A DNA stretch of 64,000 nt from Thinopyrum elongatum (taxonomy: Eukaryota > Streptophyta > Magnoliopsida > Poales > Poaceae): the NCBI GenBank assembly GCA_011799875.1, contig JAAAXO010000119.1, positions 616,380 to 680,379 of the forward strand. The letters are read 5' to 3'. Both the position numbers and the translations under genes were made by a program. Of this stretch, positions 10,179 through 22,592 are shown piece after piece; position 1 is the first letter of the stretch; each line of letters begins with the position of its first letter. The notes beneath the pieces are model-generated. The model had not been told where the DNA came from. It saw nothing but the letters and a program-made list of their open reading frames with translations, and did no database searches.

Positions 10179-11071
10179 ACCTTTGATATGATGAGTGTTT
10201 TTCATGTTTGCTTGAGTGATTTTCTGATGGCATGTTTATATAAGCATTTGTGAATGTTATATCTCATGCAAAGAAAGTTGCAAGTGAGCTTCGAAACTTG
10301 AGGTGTTCATATGATGGTGAGATAACCTGATCATGTGGTGGCATGATAGGTTGCAAGCTGGTATTGTTGAAGCATGCGAGTTCTATATCAACTGTTTAAC
10401 TCCAGTATTAACGTGGATCAAGTCTTGTTCCCGTTCGTCCCCTTTCCGTGCTGCCACATGTTTTCTGCAAAGAATGCGGTTTAGTAAGTTGCAAACCTCT
10501 TTCCTTGTACACACCAAATAGAGGGGCCGTGATGAGGGTTCCATGGCCCTAGATTAAAGCCCGTCATCCGGTCAGGGGGCATGGGTGTTTCCGGTTGGGA
10601 CCGAGAGGGGGGCACCCCTTAGAGCGCGCGATATAAATTTGATCCCATGCTATTCAAGGTGTTGGCCTCCCCGTCTTAGAGTTTTTCTTGAACGTTGCCT
10701 AGGGTGATTCCTAGCAGTGGGATGTGGAATGGGTGTGTACTAGTTAGATGTGTTTCTTCTAAAATACCGTAAATGGAACTAGTCCTTTGTGACTACTGAA
10801 ATCCGTTGGCTGTGGGTAAATAGTAAAAACTCTGCAGAGTCAAAACCATTCGAGTAACCATGTCCATGGTCAAGGACGTTGATTAACAGATCAGTGTCAG
10901 TCTCAGTGTCAGTCTCAGTGACAGTCTCCGGAGAGTAAGCATGTAACTGAGAGTGGTAAACCCAGCTAAATGTTATTCCTGTGGATGGACTAACCAGTTT
11001 ATCATTATGTACTAAATATTCCTTGGGATGATGTTACCTTCATGAGCTACTTGAATTTTGAATGACGAAAT

Positions 11072-11584
11072 ATAAGCCCTTTATGTGATGTCGCTCAGAC
11101 GTCCGACTTTGGCATTCTTGTTATTTACGTTTGATATAAGCCCTTTATGTGATGTCACTCAGGCATCCGACTATGGCATTCTTGTTATTTACTTTGGATA
11201 TAAGCCCTTTATGTGATGTCGCTCAGACGTCCGACTGTGGCATTCTTGTTATTTACTTTGGATATAAGCCCTTTATGTGATGTCGCTCAAACGTCCGACT
11301 GTGCCATTCTTGTTATTTACTTTGGAAATAAGCCTTTTATGTGATGTCGCTCAGACGTCCGACTGTGGCATTCCTGTTATTTACTTTTGATATAAGCCCT
11401 TTATGAGATGTCGCTTAGACATCCGACTGTGGCATCCTTGTTATTTACTTTCATTATAAGCCCTTTTCGAGATGTCGCTTAGACGTCCAACTGTGGCACG
11501 TACTGCTATTTACTTTCAATATAAGCCCTTTATGTGGTGTCGCCCTGACGCCCGACTGTGGCATGTTAATTTATTTTTACCTTT
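11072..11584 (+). repeat. 64-bp minisatellite inside the 3' LTR, 8 copies
   Basis: This is the counterpart of the array at 1097-1608 in the 5' LTR, with the same eight copies. One copy has an extra C (near 11462), which accounts for the one-base change in offset between the two LTRs. Confidence 0.93.
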
Positions 11585-11808
11585 CGAGCCATCGCTTCAG
11601 ACGCCCGATCGGTCTTCAGCTATTTTATTGGGATTTCGGGAGGACTACCGCCTGACTTCCTTCTTATTTATCTTGCACTGCAAATTTATTACCTGAGTGT
11701 GCATTACTAACCTGCTCATGTGCATCATGTTTGCATTTGTTATATCTTATGTCCAAACTGTCTTGTCAGTACATTCAAAGTACTCACCTGGCTTGTTGAT
11801 TTGGCCAG

Positions 11809-11864
11809 ATGTTGACGAAGGTGATCTTATGGATGAAGAGTATGCTAGCGAGTCCGACGCCTAG
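11809..11864 (+). other. Second acidic exon-like segment in 3' LTR
   Basis: This is the counterpart of 1833-1888, preceded by TTTGGCCAG and ending at TAG 11862-11864. It encodes VDEGDLMDEEYASESDA in this copy too. It lies about 70 bp before the poly(A) signal, where a last exon would be expected. Confidence 0.35.
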
Positions 11865-11932
11865 AGGAGTCCCAGTCAGTCCCTTGCGATCCTGGAATCG
11901 GTCACTTGTATTATATACGCTTCCGCTACCCT

Positions 11933-11938
11933 AATAAA
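11933..11938 (+). terminator. Poly(A) signal AATAAA in 3' LTR
   Basis: AATAAA at the same place as in the 5' LTR. In this copy it would define the 3' end of the genomic RNA, which puts the R/U5 border shortly downstream. Confidence 0.55.
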
Positions 11939-13555
11939 ATCATCGAGCCTCACTCCGGCGCTTGATGAGTTGTAAGATTTTGGAGTCATGTCACCCACTT
12001 CACTGTGACATATCCACCACCACTTTTAATACGGATTAGTAGTTATGCCACCATACCCCTTTGTGTCATATCTGCCTTTATGTGTAATATTGGCATGCTT
12101 GTAATAAATTGTTGAGCAGCCTCAGCTCAACCCTGTATAATATTAAGTACTTCAGGATTTCTGTATCAAGGATTTGTCTTCCAGTAAGGAGGATTTTTCT
12201 ATACTGGTCTGATGAAAGGGTCGATTTTTCAATAAATGTTTTATTGGAAAGCCGGTCCTGACACTACGGCAAAGTTTCGGAGGCCAAAACTGGCTTGCAA
12301 AATTGAGTTCCTGATGATTTAATCGCTAGCGTGTCCACTCCTAGCCTCTAAAATCGTTATGTGAGCTCACCCATGGACACATGTTGGGACAATAATGTAT
12401 GGAATAACAGGATATGATTCCATTTGTGCACCAACAAGGCCTACATGTCTGTCTGGATAGAAGGAGGAGGCTCCTTGGTGCATCAAAACACCCCAAAAAT
12501 GAAGTTTTGCATGCTCTATCACCCATCCCACTGCCAGCCGCATGTTTGGGCAAGTACATGCGTCATCCTTGGATGAATATGTGCATAGCAGCTCTTCTGC
12601 GCTCTTATCATTTACACGCAAAATAATAGGTCATTCCGAGTGTTGAAAGATGGCTCCCCGGCGCGATCAACTTTCCTTGAAAGCTCGACTCACGGTCTGC
12701 CCCGGTGCTGGAATCCATTTAGGTTGTATCCTTAGAACGGGCGTAATCTAGTCATACGAACTCCGTTTGAGCTCCACAACCTGCCACAATGACCGCAATG
12801 AAAAGTCGTATACCCCGGTGGCCCACTTCGTCGGCTACGGTAAAGTTTCAGAGGCCAAAACTGGCTCGCAAAATTGAGTTCCTGATGATTTAATCACTGG
12901 CGTGTCCACTCCTAGCCTCTAAAATCGTTACGTGAGCTCACCCATGGACACATGTTGGGATAATAATGTGCAGAATAACGGGATATGATTCCATTTGTGC
13001 GCCAACAAGGCCTACATGTCTGTCTGGATAGAAGGAGGAGGCTCCTTGGTGCATCAAAACACCCCAAAAATGAAGTTTTGCATGCTCTATCACCCATCCC
13101 GCTGCCAGCCGCATGTTTGGGCAAGAACATGCGTCATCCTTGGATGAAGATGTGCATAGCAGCTCTTCTGTGCTCTTATCATTTACACGCAAAATAATAG
13201 GTCATTCTGAGTGTTGAAAGATGGCTCCCCGGCGCGATCAACTTACCTTGGAAGCTCGACTCACGGTCTGCCCCGGTGCTGGAATCCATTTAGGTTGTAT
13301 CCGTAGAACGGGCGTAATCTGGTCATACGAACTCCGTTTGAGCTCCACAACCTGCCACAACGACCGCAACGAAAAGCCATATACCCCGGTGGCCCACTTT
13401 GTCGGCTACGGTAAAGTTTCGGAGGCCAAATCTGGCTTGCAAAATTGAGTTCCTGATGATTTAATTGGTGGCGTGTCCACTCCAAGCCTCTAAAATGGTT
13501 ACGTGAGCGCACCCATGGACACATGTTGGGATAATAATGTGCAGAATAACGGGAT

Positions 13556-16500
13556 ATGATTCCATTTGTGCACCAACAAGGCCTACATGTCTGTCTGGAT
13601 AGAAGGAGCAGGCTCCTTGGAGCACCAAAACACCCAAAAAATGTAGTTTTGCATGCTCTATCACCCATCCCGCTGCCAGCCGCATGTTTGGGCAAGAACA
13701 TGCATCATCCTTGGACAAAGATGTGCATAGCAGCTCTTATGCGCTCTTATCATATACATGCAAAATAATAGGTCATTCCGAGTGTTGAAAGATGGCTCCC
13801 CGGCGCGATCAACTTACCTTGGAAGCTCGACTCACGGTCTGCCCCGGTGCTGGAATCCATTTAGGTTGTTTCCGTAGAACGGGCGTAATCTGGTCATACG
13901 AACTCCGTTTGAGCTCCACAACCTGCCAAAATGACCGCAACGAAAAGCCGTATACCTCGGTGGCCCACTTCGTCGGCTACGGCAAAGTTTTGGAGGCCAA
14001 AACTGGCTTGCAAAATTAAGTTCCTGATGATTTAATCGCTGGCGTGTCCACTCCTAGCATCTAAAATTGTTACGTGAGCTCACCCATGGACACATGTTGG
14101 GACGATAATGTACAGAATAATGGGATATGATTCCATTTGTGGAACAACAAGGCCTACATGTCTGTCTGGATAGAATGAGGAGGCTCCTTGGTGCAACAAA
14201 ACACCCCAAAAATGAAGTTTTGGATGCTCTATCACCCATCCCGCTGCTAGCCGCATGTTTGGGCAAGAACATGCGTCATCCTTGGATGAAGATGTGCATA
14301 GCAGCTCTTCTGCACTCTTATCATTTACAGGCAAAATAATAGGTCATTCCGAGTGTTGAAAGATGGCTCCCCAGCGCGATCAACTTACCTTGGAAGCTCG
14401 ACTCTCGGTCTGCCCCGGTGCTGGAATCCATTTAGGTTGTATCCGTAGAATGGGCGTAATCTGGTCATACGAACTCTGTTTGAGCTCCACAACCTGCCAC
14501 AACGACCGCAACGAAAAGCCGTATGCCCCGGTGGCCCACTTCATCGGCTACGATAAAGTTTCGGAGGACAAAACTGGCTTGCAAAATTGAGTTCCGGATG
14601 ATTTAATCACTTGCGTGTCCACTCCTAGCCTCTAAAATCGTTACGTGAGCTCACCCATGGACACATGTTGGGACAATAATGTACAGAATAACGGGATATG
14701 ATTCCATTTGTGCACCAACAAGGCCTACATGTCTGTCTGGATAGAAGGAGCAGGCTCCTTGGTGCACCAAAACACCCCAAAAATGTAGTTTTGCATGCTC
14801 TATCACCCATCCCGCTGCCAGCCGCAATTTTTGGGCAAGAACAAGCATCATCCTTGGACGAAGATGTGCATAGCAGCTCTTCTGCGCTCTTATCATTTAC
14901 ATGCAAAATAAAAGGTCATTCCGAGAGTTAAAAGATGGCTCCCCGGCGCGATCAACTTACCTTGGAAGCTCGACTCACGGTCTGCCCCGGTGCTGGAATC
15001 CATTTAGGTTGTATCCGTAGAACGGGTGTAATCTGGTCATACGAACTCCGTTTGAGCTCCACAACTTGCCAAAACGACCGCAACGAAAAGCCATATACCC
15101 CGGTGGCCACTTCGTCGGCTACGGCAAAGTTTCGGATGCCAAAACTGGCTTGCAAAATTGAGTTCCTGATGATTTAATCGCTAGCGTGTCCACTCCTAGC
15201 CTCTAAAATTGTTACGTGAGCTTACCCATGGACACATGTTGGGACGATAATGTATAGAATAACGGCATATGATTCCATTTGTGCAACAACAAGTCCTACA
15301 TGTCTATCTGGATAGAATGAGGAGGCTCCTTGGTGCACCAAAACACCCCAAAAATGAAGTTTTGGATGCTCTATCACCCATCCCGCTGCCAGCCGCATGT
15401 TTGGGCAAGAACATGCGTCATCCTTGGAAGAAGATGTGCATAGCAGCTCTTCTGTGCTCTTATCATTTACAGGAAAAATAATAGGTCATTCCGAGTGTTG
15501 AAAGATGGCTCCCCGGCGTGATCAACTTACCTTGGAAGCTCGACTCACGGTCTGCCCCGGTGCTGGAATCCATTTAGGTTGTATCCGTAGAACGGGCGTA
15601 ATCTGGTCATACGAACTCTGTTTGAGCTCCACAACCTGCCAAAACGACCGCAACGAAACGCCGTATACCCCGGTGGCCCACTTCGTTGGCTACGGTAAAG
15701 TTTCGGAGGCCAAAACTAGCTTGCAAAATTGAGTTCCGGATGATTTAATCGCTGGCGTGTCCACTCCTAGCCTCTAAAATCGTTACGTGAGCTCACCCAT
15801 GGACACATGTTGGGATAATAATGTGCAGAATAACGGGATATGATTTCATTTGTGCACCAACAAGGCCTACATGTCTGTCTGGATAGAAGGAGGAGGCTCC
15901 TTGCTGCACCAAAACACCCCAAAAATGTAGTTATGCATGCTCTGTCACCCATCCCGCTGCTAGCCGCATGTTTGGGCAAGAACATGCATCATCCTTGGAC
16001 AAAGATGTGCATAGTAGCTCATCTGCGCTCTTATCATTTACACGCAAAATAAAAGGTCATTCCGAGTGTTGAAAGATGGCTCCCCGACGCGATCGACTTA
16101 CCTTGGAAGCTCGACTCACGGTCTGCCCAGGTGCTAGAATCCATTTAGGTTGTAACCGTAGAACGGGCGTAATCTGGTCATACGAACTCCGTTTGAGCTC
16201 CACAACCTGCCAAAACGATCGCAATGAAAATCCGTATACCCTGGTGGCCCACTTCATCAGCTACGACAAAGTTTCAGAGGCCAAAACTGGCTTGCAAAAT
16301 TGAGTCCCTGATGATTTCATCGCTGGCGTGTCCACTCCTAGCCTCTGAAATCATTACGTGAGCTCACCCATGGACACATGTTGGGTCAATAATGTACAAA
16401 ATAACGGGATATGATTCCATTTCTGCAATAACAAGGCCTACATGTCTGTCTGGATAGAAGGAGGAGGCTCCTTGGTGCACCAAAACACCCCAAAAATGAA

Positions 16501-18123
16501 GTTTTGCATGCTCTATCACCCATCCCGCTGCCAGCCGCATGTTTGGGCAAGAACATGCGTCATCCTTGGATGAAGATGTTCATAGCAGCTCTTCTGCGCT
16601 CTTATCATTTACACACAAAATAATAGGTCATTTCGAGTGTTGAAAGATGGCTCCCCGGCGCGATCAACTTACCTTGGAAGCTCGACTCACGGTCTGCCCT
16701 GGTGCTGGAATCCATTTAGGTTGTATCCGTAGAACGGGCATTATCTGGTCATACGAACTCCGTTTGAGCTCCACAACCTGCCAAAATGACCGCAACGAAA
16801 AGCTGTATACCCTAGTGGCCCACTTTGTCGGCTACGGCAAAGTTTCGGAGGCCAAAACTGGCTTGCAAAATTGAGTTCCTGATGATTTAATCGCTGGCGT
16901 GTCCACTCCTAGCCTCTAAAATCGTTACGTGAGCTCACCCATGGACACATGTTGGGACAATAATGTACAGAATAACGGGATATGATTCCATTTGTGCACC
17001 AACAAGGCCTACATGTCTGTCTGGATAGAAGGAGGAGGCTCCTTGGTGCACCAAAACACCCCAAAAATGAAGTTTTGCATGCTCTATCACCCATCCCGCT
17101 GCCAGTCGCATGTTTGGGTAAGAACATGCGTCATCCTTGGACGAAGATGTACATAGCAGCTCTTCCGCACTCTTATCATTTACACGCAAAATAATAGGTC
17201 ATTCAGAGTGTTGAAAGATGGCTCCCCAGCGCGATCAACTTACCTTGGAAGATCGACTCATGGTCTGCCCCGGTGCTGGAATCCATTTAGGTTGTATCCG
17301 TAGAACGGGCGTAATCTGGTCATACGAACACTGTTTGAGCTCCACAACCTGCCACAACGACCGCAACGAAAAGCCTTATACCCCGGTGGCCCACTTCATC
17401 TGCTATGGTAAAGTTTTGGAGGCCAAAACTGCCTTGCAAAATTGAGTTCCTGATGATTTAATCGCTGGCATGTCCACTCCTAGCCTCTAAAATCGTTACG
17501 TGAGCTCACCCATGGACACATGTTGGGATAATAATGTGCAGAATAACAGGATATGATTCCATTTGTGGGCCAACAAGGCCTACATGTCTGTCTGGATAGA
17601 AGGAGGAGGCTCCTTGGTGCATCAAAACACCCCAAAAATGAAGTTTTGCATGCTCTATCACCCATCCCGCTGCCAGCCGCATGTTTGGGCAAGAACATGC
17701 GTCATCCTTGGATGAAGAAGTGCATAGCAGCTCTTCTACGCTCTTATCATTTACACGCAAAATAATAGGTCATTCTGAGTGTTGAAAGATGGCTCCCCGG
17801 CGCGATCAACTTACCTTGGAAGCTCGACTCACGGTCTGCCCCGGTGCTGGAATCCATTTAGGTTGTATCCGTAGAACGGGCGTAATCTGGTCATACGAAC
17901 TCCGTTTGAGCTCCACAACCAGCCACAACGACCGCAACGAAAAGCCATATACCCCGGTGGCCCACTTTGTCGGCTACGGTAAAGTTTCGGAGGCCAAATC
18001 TGGCTTGCAAAATTGAGTTCCTGATGATTTAATTGGTGGCGTGTCCTCTCCAAGCCTCTAAAATCGTTACGTGAGCTCACCCATGGACACATGTTGGGAT
18101 AATAATGTGCAGATTAACGGGAT
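13556..18123 (+). repeat. 8-monomer higher-order unit, copy 1 (4568 bp)
   Basis: The order of diagnostic variants is: GGAGCAGGCTCC type (13556), GAATGAGGAGG with TTTTGGATGC type (14127), the first type again (14698), the second again (15269), CTCCTTGCTGCACC type (15840), TTCTGCAATAAC type (16411), then two more monomers (16982, 17553). The same order recurs exactly 18841 bp further on. The start chosen is the marker position of the first variant, so the borders are nominal. Confidence 0.75.
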
Positions 18124-21100
18124 ATGATTCCATTTGTGCACGAACAAGGCCTACATGTCTGTCTAGATAGAATGAGCAGGCTCCTTGGAGCACCATAACA
18201 CCCCAAAAATGTAGTTTTGCATGCTCTATCACCCATCCCGCTGCCAGCCGCATGTTTGGGCAAGAACATGCATCATCCTTGGACGAAGATGTGCATAGCA
18301 GCTCTTCTGCGCTCTTATCATTTACATGCAAAATAATAGGTCATTCCGTGTGTTGAAAGATGGCTCCCCGGCGCGATCAACTTACCTTGGAAGCTCGACT
18401 CGCGGTCTGCCCCGGTGCTGGAATCAATTTAGGTTGTTTCCGTAGAACGGGCGTAATCTGGTCATACGAACTCCGTTTGAGCTCCACAACCTGCCAAAAC
18501 GATCGCAACGAAAAGCCGTATACCCTGGTGGCCCACTTCATTGGCTACGGCAAAGTTTCAGAGGCCAAAACTGGCTTGCAAAATTGAGTCCCTGATGATT
18601 TCATCGCTGGTGTGTCCACTCCTAGCCTCTAAAATCATTACGTGAGCTCACCCATGGACACATGTTGGGTCAATAATGTACAAAATAATGGGATTCGATT
18701 CCATTTCTGCAATAACAAGGCCTACATGTCTGTCTGGATAGAAGGAGGTGGCTCCTTGGTGCACCAAAACACCCCAAAAATGAAGTTTTGCATGCTCTAT
18801 CACCCATCCCGCTGCCAGCCGCATGTTTGGGCAAGAACATGCGTCATCCTTGGAAGAAGATGTTCATAGCAGCTCTTCTCCGCTCTTATCATTTACACAC
18901 AAAATAATTGGTCATTTCGAGTGTTGAAAGATGGCTCTCCGGCGCGATCAACTTACCTTGGAAGCTCGACTCACGGTCTGCCCTGGTGCTGGAATCCAAT
19001 TAGGTTGTATCCGTAGAACGGGCATTATCTGGTCATACGAACTCCGTTTGAGCTCCACAACCTGCCAAAATGACCGCAACGAAAAGCTGTATACCCTAGT
19101 GGCCCACTTTGTCGGCTACGGCAAAGTTTTGGAGGCCAAAACTGGCTTGCAAAATTGAGTTCCTGATGATTTAATCGCTGGCGTGTCCACTCCTAGCCTC
19201 TAAAATCGTTACGTGAGCTCACCCATGGACACATGTTGGGATAATAATGTGCAGAATAACGGGATATGATTTCATTTGTGCACCAACAAGGCCTACATGT
19301 CTGTCTGGATAGAAGGAGGAGGCTCCTTGCTGCACCAAAACACCCCAAAAATGTAGTTATGCATGCTCTGTCACCCATCCCGCTGCTAGCCGCATGTTTG
19401 GGCAAGAACATGCATCATCCTTGGACAAAGATGTGCATAGTAGCTCATCTGCGCTCTTATCATTTACACGCAAAATAAAAGGTCATTCCGAGTGTTGAAA
19501 GATGGCTCCCCGACGCGATCGACTTACCTTGGAAGCTCGACTCACGGTCTGCCCAGGTGCTAGAATCCATTTAGGTTGTAACCGTAGAACGGGCGTAATC
19601 TGGTCATACGAACTCCGTTTGAGCTCCACAACCTGCCAAAACGATCGCAATGAAAATCCGTATACCCTGGTGGCCCACTTCATCAGCTACGACAAAGTTT
19701 CAGAGGCCAAAACTGGCTTGCAAAATTGAGTCCCTGATGATTTCATCGCTGGCGTGTCCACTCCTAGCCTCTGAAATCATTACGTGAGCTCACCCATGGA
19801 CACATGTTGGGTCAATAATGTACAAAATAACGGGATATGATTCCATTTCTGCAATAACAAGGCCTACATGTCTGTCTGGATAGAAGGAGGAGGCTCCTTG
19901 GTGCACCAAAACACCCCAAAAATGAAGTTTTGCATGCTCTATCACCCATCCCGCTGCCAGCCGCATGTTTGGGCAAGAACATGCGTCATCCTTGGATGAA
20001 GATGTTCATAGCAGCTCTTCTGCGCTCTTATCATTTACACACAAAATAATAGGTCATTTCGAGTGTTGAAAGATGGCTCCCCGGCGCGATCAACTTACCT
20101 TGGAAGCTCGACTCACGGTCTGCCCTGGTGCTGGAATCCATTTAGGTTGTATCCGTAGAACGGGCATTATCTGGTCATACGAACTCCGTTTGAGCTCCAC
20201 AACCTGCCAAAATGACCGCAACGAAAAGCTGTATACCCTAGTGGCCCACTTTGTCGGCTACGGCAAAGTTTCGGAGGCCAAAACTGGCTTGCAAAATTGA
20301 GTTCCTGATGATTTAATCGCTGGCGTGTCCACTCCTAGCCTCTAAAATCGTTACGTGAGCTCACCCATGGACACATGTTGGGACAATAATGTACAGAATA
20401 ACGGGATATGATTCCATTTGTGCACCAACAAGGCCTACATGTCTGTCTGGATAGAAGGAGGAGGCTCCTTGGTGCACCAAAACACCCCAAAAATGAAGTT
20501 TTGCATGCTCTATCACCCATCCCGCTGCCAGTCGCATGTTTGGGTAAGAACATGCGTCATCCTTGGACGAAGATGTACATAGCAGCTCTTCCGCACTCTT
20601 ATCATTTACACGCAAAATAATAGGTCATTCAGAGTGTTGAAAGATGGCTCCCCAGCGCGATCAACTTACCTTGGAAGATCGACTCATGGTCTGCCCCGGT
20701 GCTGGAATCCATTTAGGTTGTATCCGTAGAACGGGCGTAATCTGGTCATACGAACACTGTTTGAGCTCCACAACCTGCCACAACGACCGCAACGAAAAGC
20801 CTTATACCCCGGTGGCCCACTTCATCTGCTATGGTAAAGTTTTGGAGGCCAAAACTGCCTTGCAAAATTGAGTTCCTGATGATTTAATCGCTGGCATGTC
20901 CACTCCTAGCCTCTAAAATCGTTACGTGAGCTCACCCATGGACACATGTTGGGATAATAATGTGCAGAATAACAGGATATGATTCCATTTGTGCGCCAAC
21001 AAGGCCTACATGTCTGTCTGGATAGAAGGAGGAGGCTCCTTGGTGCATCAAAACACCCCAAAAATGAAGTTTTGCATGCTCTATCACCCATCCCGCTGCC

Positions 21101-22592
21101 AGCCGCATGTTTGGGCAAGAACATGCGTCATCCTTGGATGAAGAAGTGCATAGCAGCTCTTCTACGCTCTTATCATTTACACGCAAAATAATAGGTCATT
21201 CTGAGTGTTGAAAGATGGCTCCCCGGCGCGATCAACTTACCTTGGAAGCTCGACTCACGGTCTGCCCCGGTGCTGGAATCCATTTAGGTTGTATCCGTAG
21301 AACGGGCGTAATCTGGTCATACGAACTCCGTTTGAGCTCCACAACCAGCCACAACGACCGCAACGAAAAGCCATATACCCCGGTGGCCCACTTTGTCGGC
21401 TACGGTAAAGTTTCGGAGGCCAAATCTGGCTTGCAAAATTGAGTTCCTGATGATTTAATTGGTGGCGTGTCCTCTCCAAGCCTCTAAAATCGTTACGTGA
21501 GCTCACCCATGGACACATGTTGGGATAATAATGTGCAGATTAACGGGATATGATTCCATTTGTGCACGAACAAGGCCTACATGTCTGTCTAGATAGAATG
21601 AGCAGGCTCCTTGGAGCACCATAACACCCCAAAAATGTAGTTTTGCATGCTCTATCACCCATCCCGCTGCCAGCCGCATGTTTGGGCAAGAACATGCATC
21701 ATCCTTGGACGAAGATGTGCATAGCAGCTCTTCTGCGCTCTTATCATTTACATGCAAAATAATAGGTCATTCCGTGTGTTGAAAGATGGCTCCCCGGCGC
21801 GATCAACTTACCTTGGAAGCTCGACTCGCGGTCTGCCCCGGTGCTGGAATCAATTTAGGTTGTTTCCGTAGAACGGGCGTAATCTGGTCATACGAACTCC
21901 GTTTGAGCTCCACAACCTGCCAAAACGATCGCAACGAAAAGCCGTATACCCTGGTGGCCCACTTCATTGGCTACGGCAAAGTTTCAGAGGCCAAAACTGG
22001 CTTGCAAAATTGAGTCCCTGATGATTTCATCGCTGGTGTGTCCACTCCTAGCCTCTAAAATCATTACGTGAGCTCACCCATGGACACATGTTGGGTCAAT
22101 AATGTACAAAATAATGGGATTCGATTCCATTTCTGCAATAACAAGGCCTACATGTCTGTCTGGATAGAAGGAGGTGGCTCCTTGGTGCACCAAAACACCC
22201 CAAAAATGAAGTTTTGCATGCTCTATCACCCATCCCGCTGCCAGCCGCATGTTTGGGCAAGAACATGCGTCATCCTTGGAAGAAGATGTTCATAGCAGCT
22301 CTTCTCCGCTCTTATCATTTACACACAAAATAATTGGTCATTTCGAGTGTTGAAAGATGGCTCTCCGGCGCGATCAACTTACCTTGGAAGCTCGACTCAC
22401 GGTCTGCCCTGGTGCTGGAATCCAATTAGGTTGTATCCGTAGAACGGGCATTATCTGGTCATACGAACTCCGTTTGAGCTCCACAACCTGCCAAAATGAC
22501 CGCAACGAAAAGCTGTATACCCTAGTGGCCCACTTTGTCGGCTACGGCAAAGTTTTGGAGGCCAAAACTGGCTTGCAAAATTGAGTTCCTGA
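15741..22592 (+). repeat. Near-perfect tandem duplication of a 6-monomer block (2 x 3426 bp)
   Basis: The sequence of 15741-19166 repeats at 19167-22592 with an offset of 3426 (6 x 571). Rare variants, including the CTTGCTGCACC and CTGCAATAAC monomers, recur in step. I saw one clear difference (G at 17568, C at 20994). Similarity breaks near 15731-15741 on the left (CCGGATG against CCTGATG) and near 22634 on the right. This implies a very recent unequal exchange or replication-based duplication. Confidence 0.9.

Larger units (their letters stand above)
1..12263 (+). mobile_element. Ty3/gypsy chromovirus LTR retrotransposon (Tekay/Del-like), 5' end outside window
   Basis: The element has two matching long LTRs, a Met-initiator primer site, gag-pol in the order Gag-PR-RT-RNaseH-IN-chromodomain, and a polypurine tract. 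The integrase-before-LTR order and C-terminal chromodomain place it among chromoviruses; long LTRs and the chromodomain type suggest the Tekay/Del clade (inference). The visible part is 12.26 kb. If the 5' LTR is as long as the 3' LTR (4243 bp), the full element is about 14.2 kb and starts about 1.95 kb upstream. The two LTRs are collinear (offset 9975-9976) and differ by about 3% by my rough count, mostly transitions, so the insertion is not very recent. Gag-pol is disabled in three places, so the copy is non-autonomous. The satellite resumes at 12264 inside a monomer, so the element inserted into the array. The upstream target duplication cannot be seen. Confidence 0.95.
8021..12263 (+). repeat. 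3' LTR, complete, 4243 bp
   Basis: It starts TGTTGTAACA after the polypurine tract and ends CCTGACA at 12263, so it has TG...CA ends with a short TGT/ACA inverted repeat. The end matches the 5' LTR end exactly in phase. From 8021 to about 8750 it is AT-rich with no visible gene. From about 8750 to 9780 it is GC-rich with a TATA-like box. The rest repeats the 5' LTR, including the 64-bp minisatellite and poly(A) signal. Open frames in the GC-rich part exist on both strands and are not credible genes. Confidence 0.95.

Noticed and set aside
12264..12275. Target-site duplication of the large element
   Set aside because: The right-hand bases CTACG could be one copy, but the left flank is outside the window, so it cannot be confirmed.
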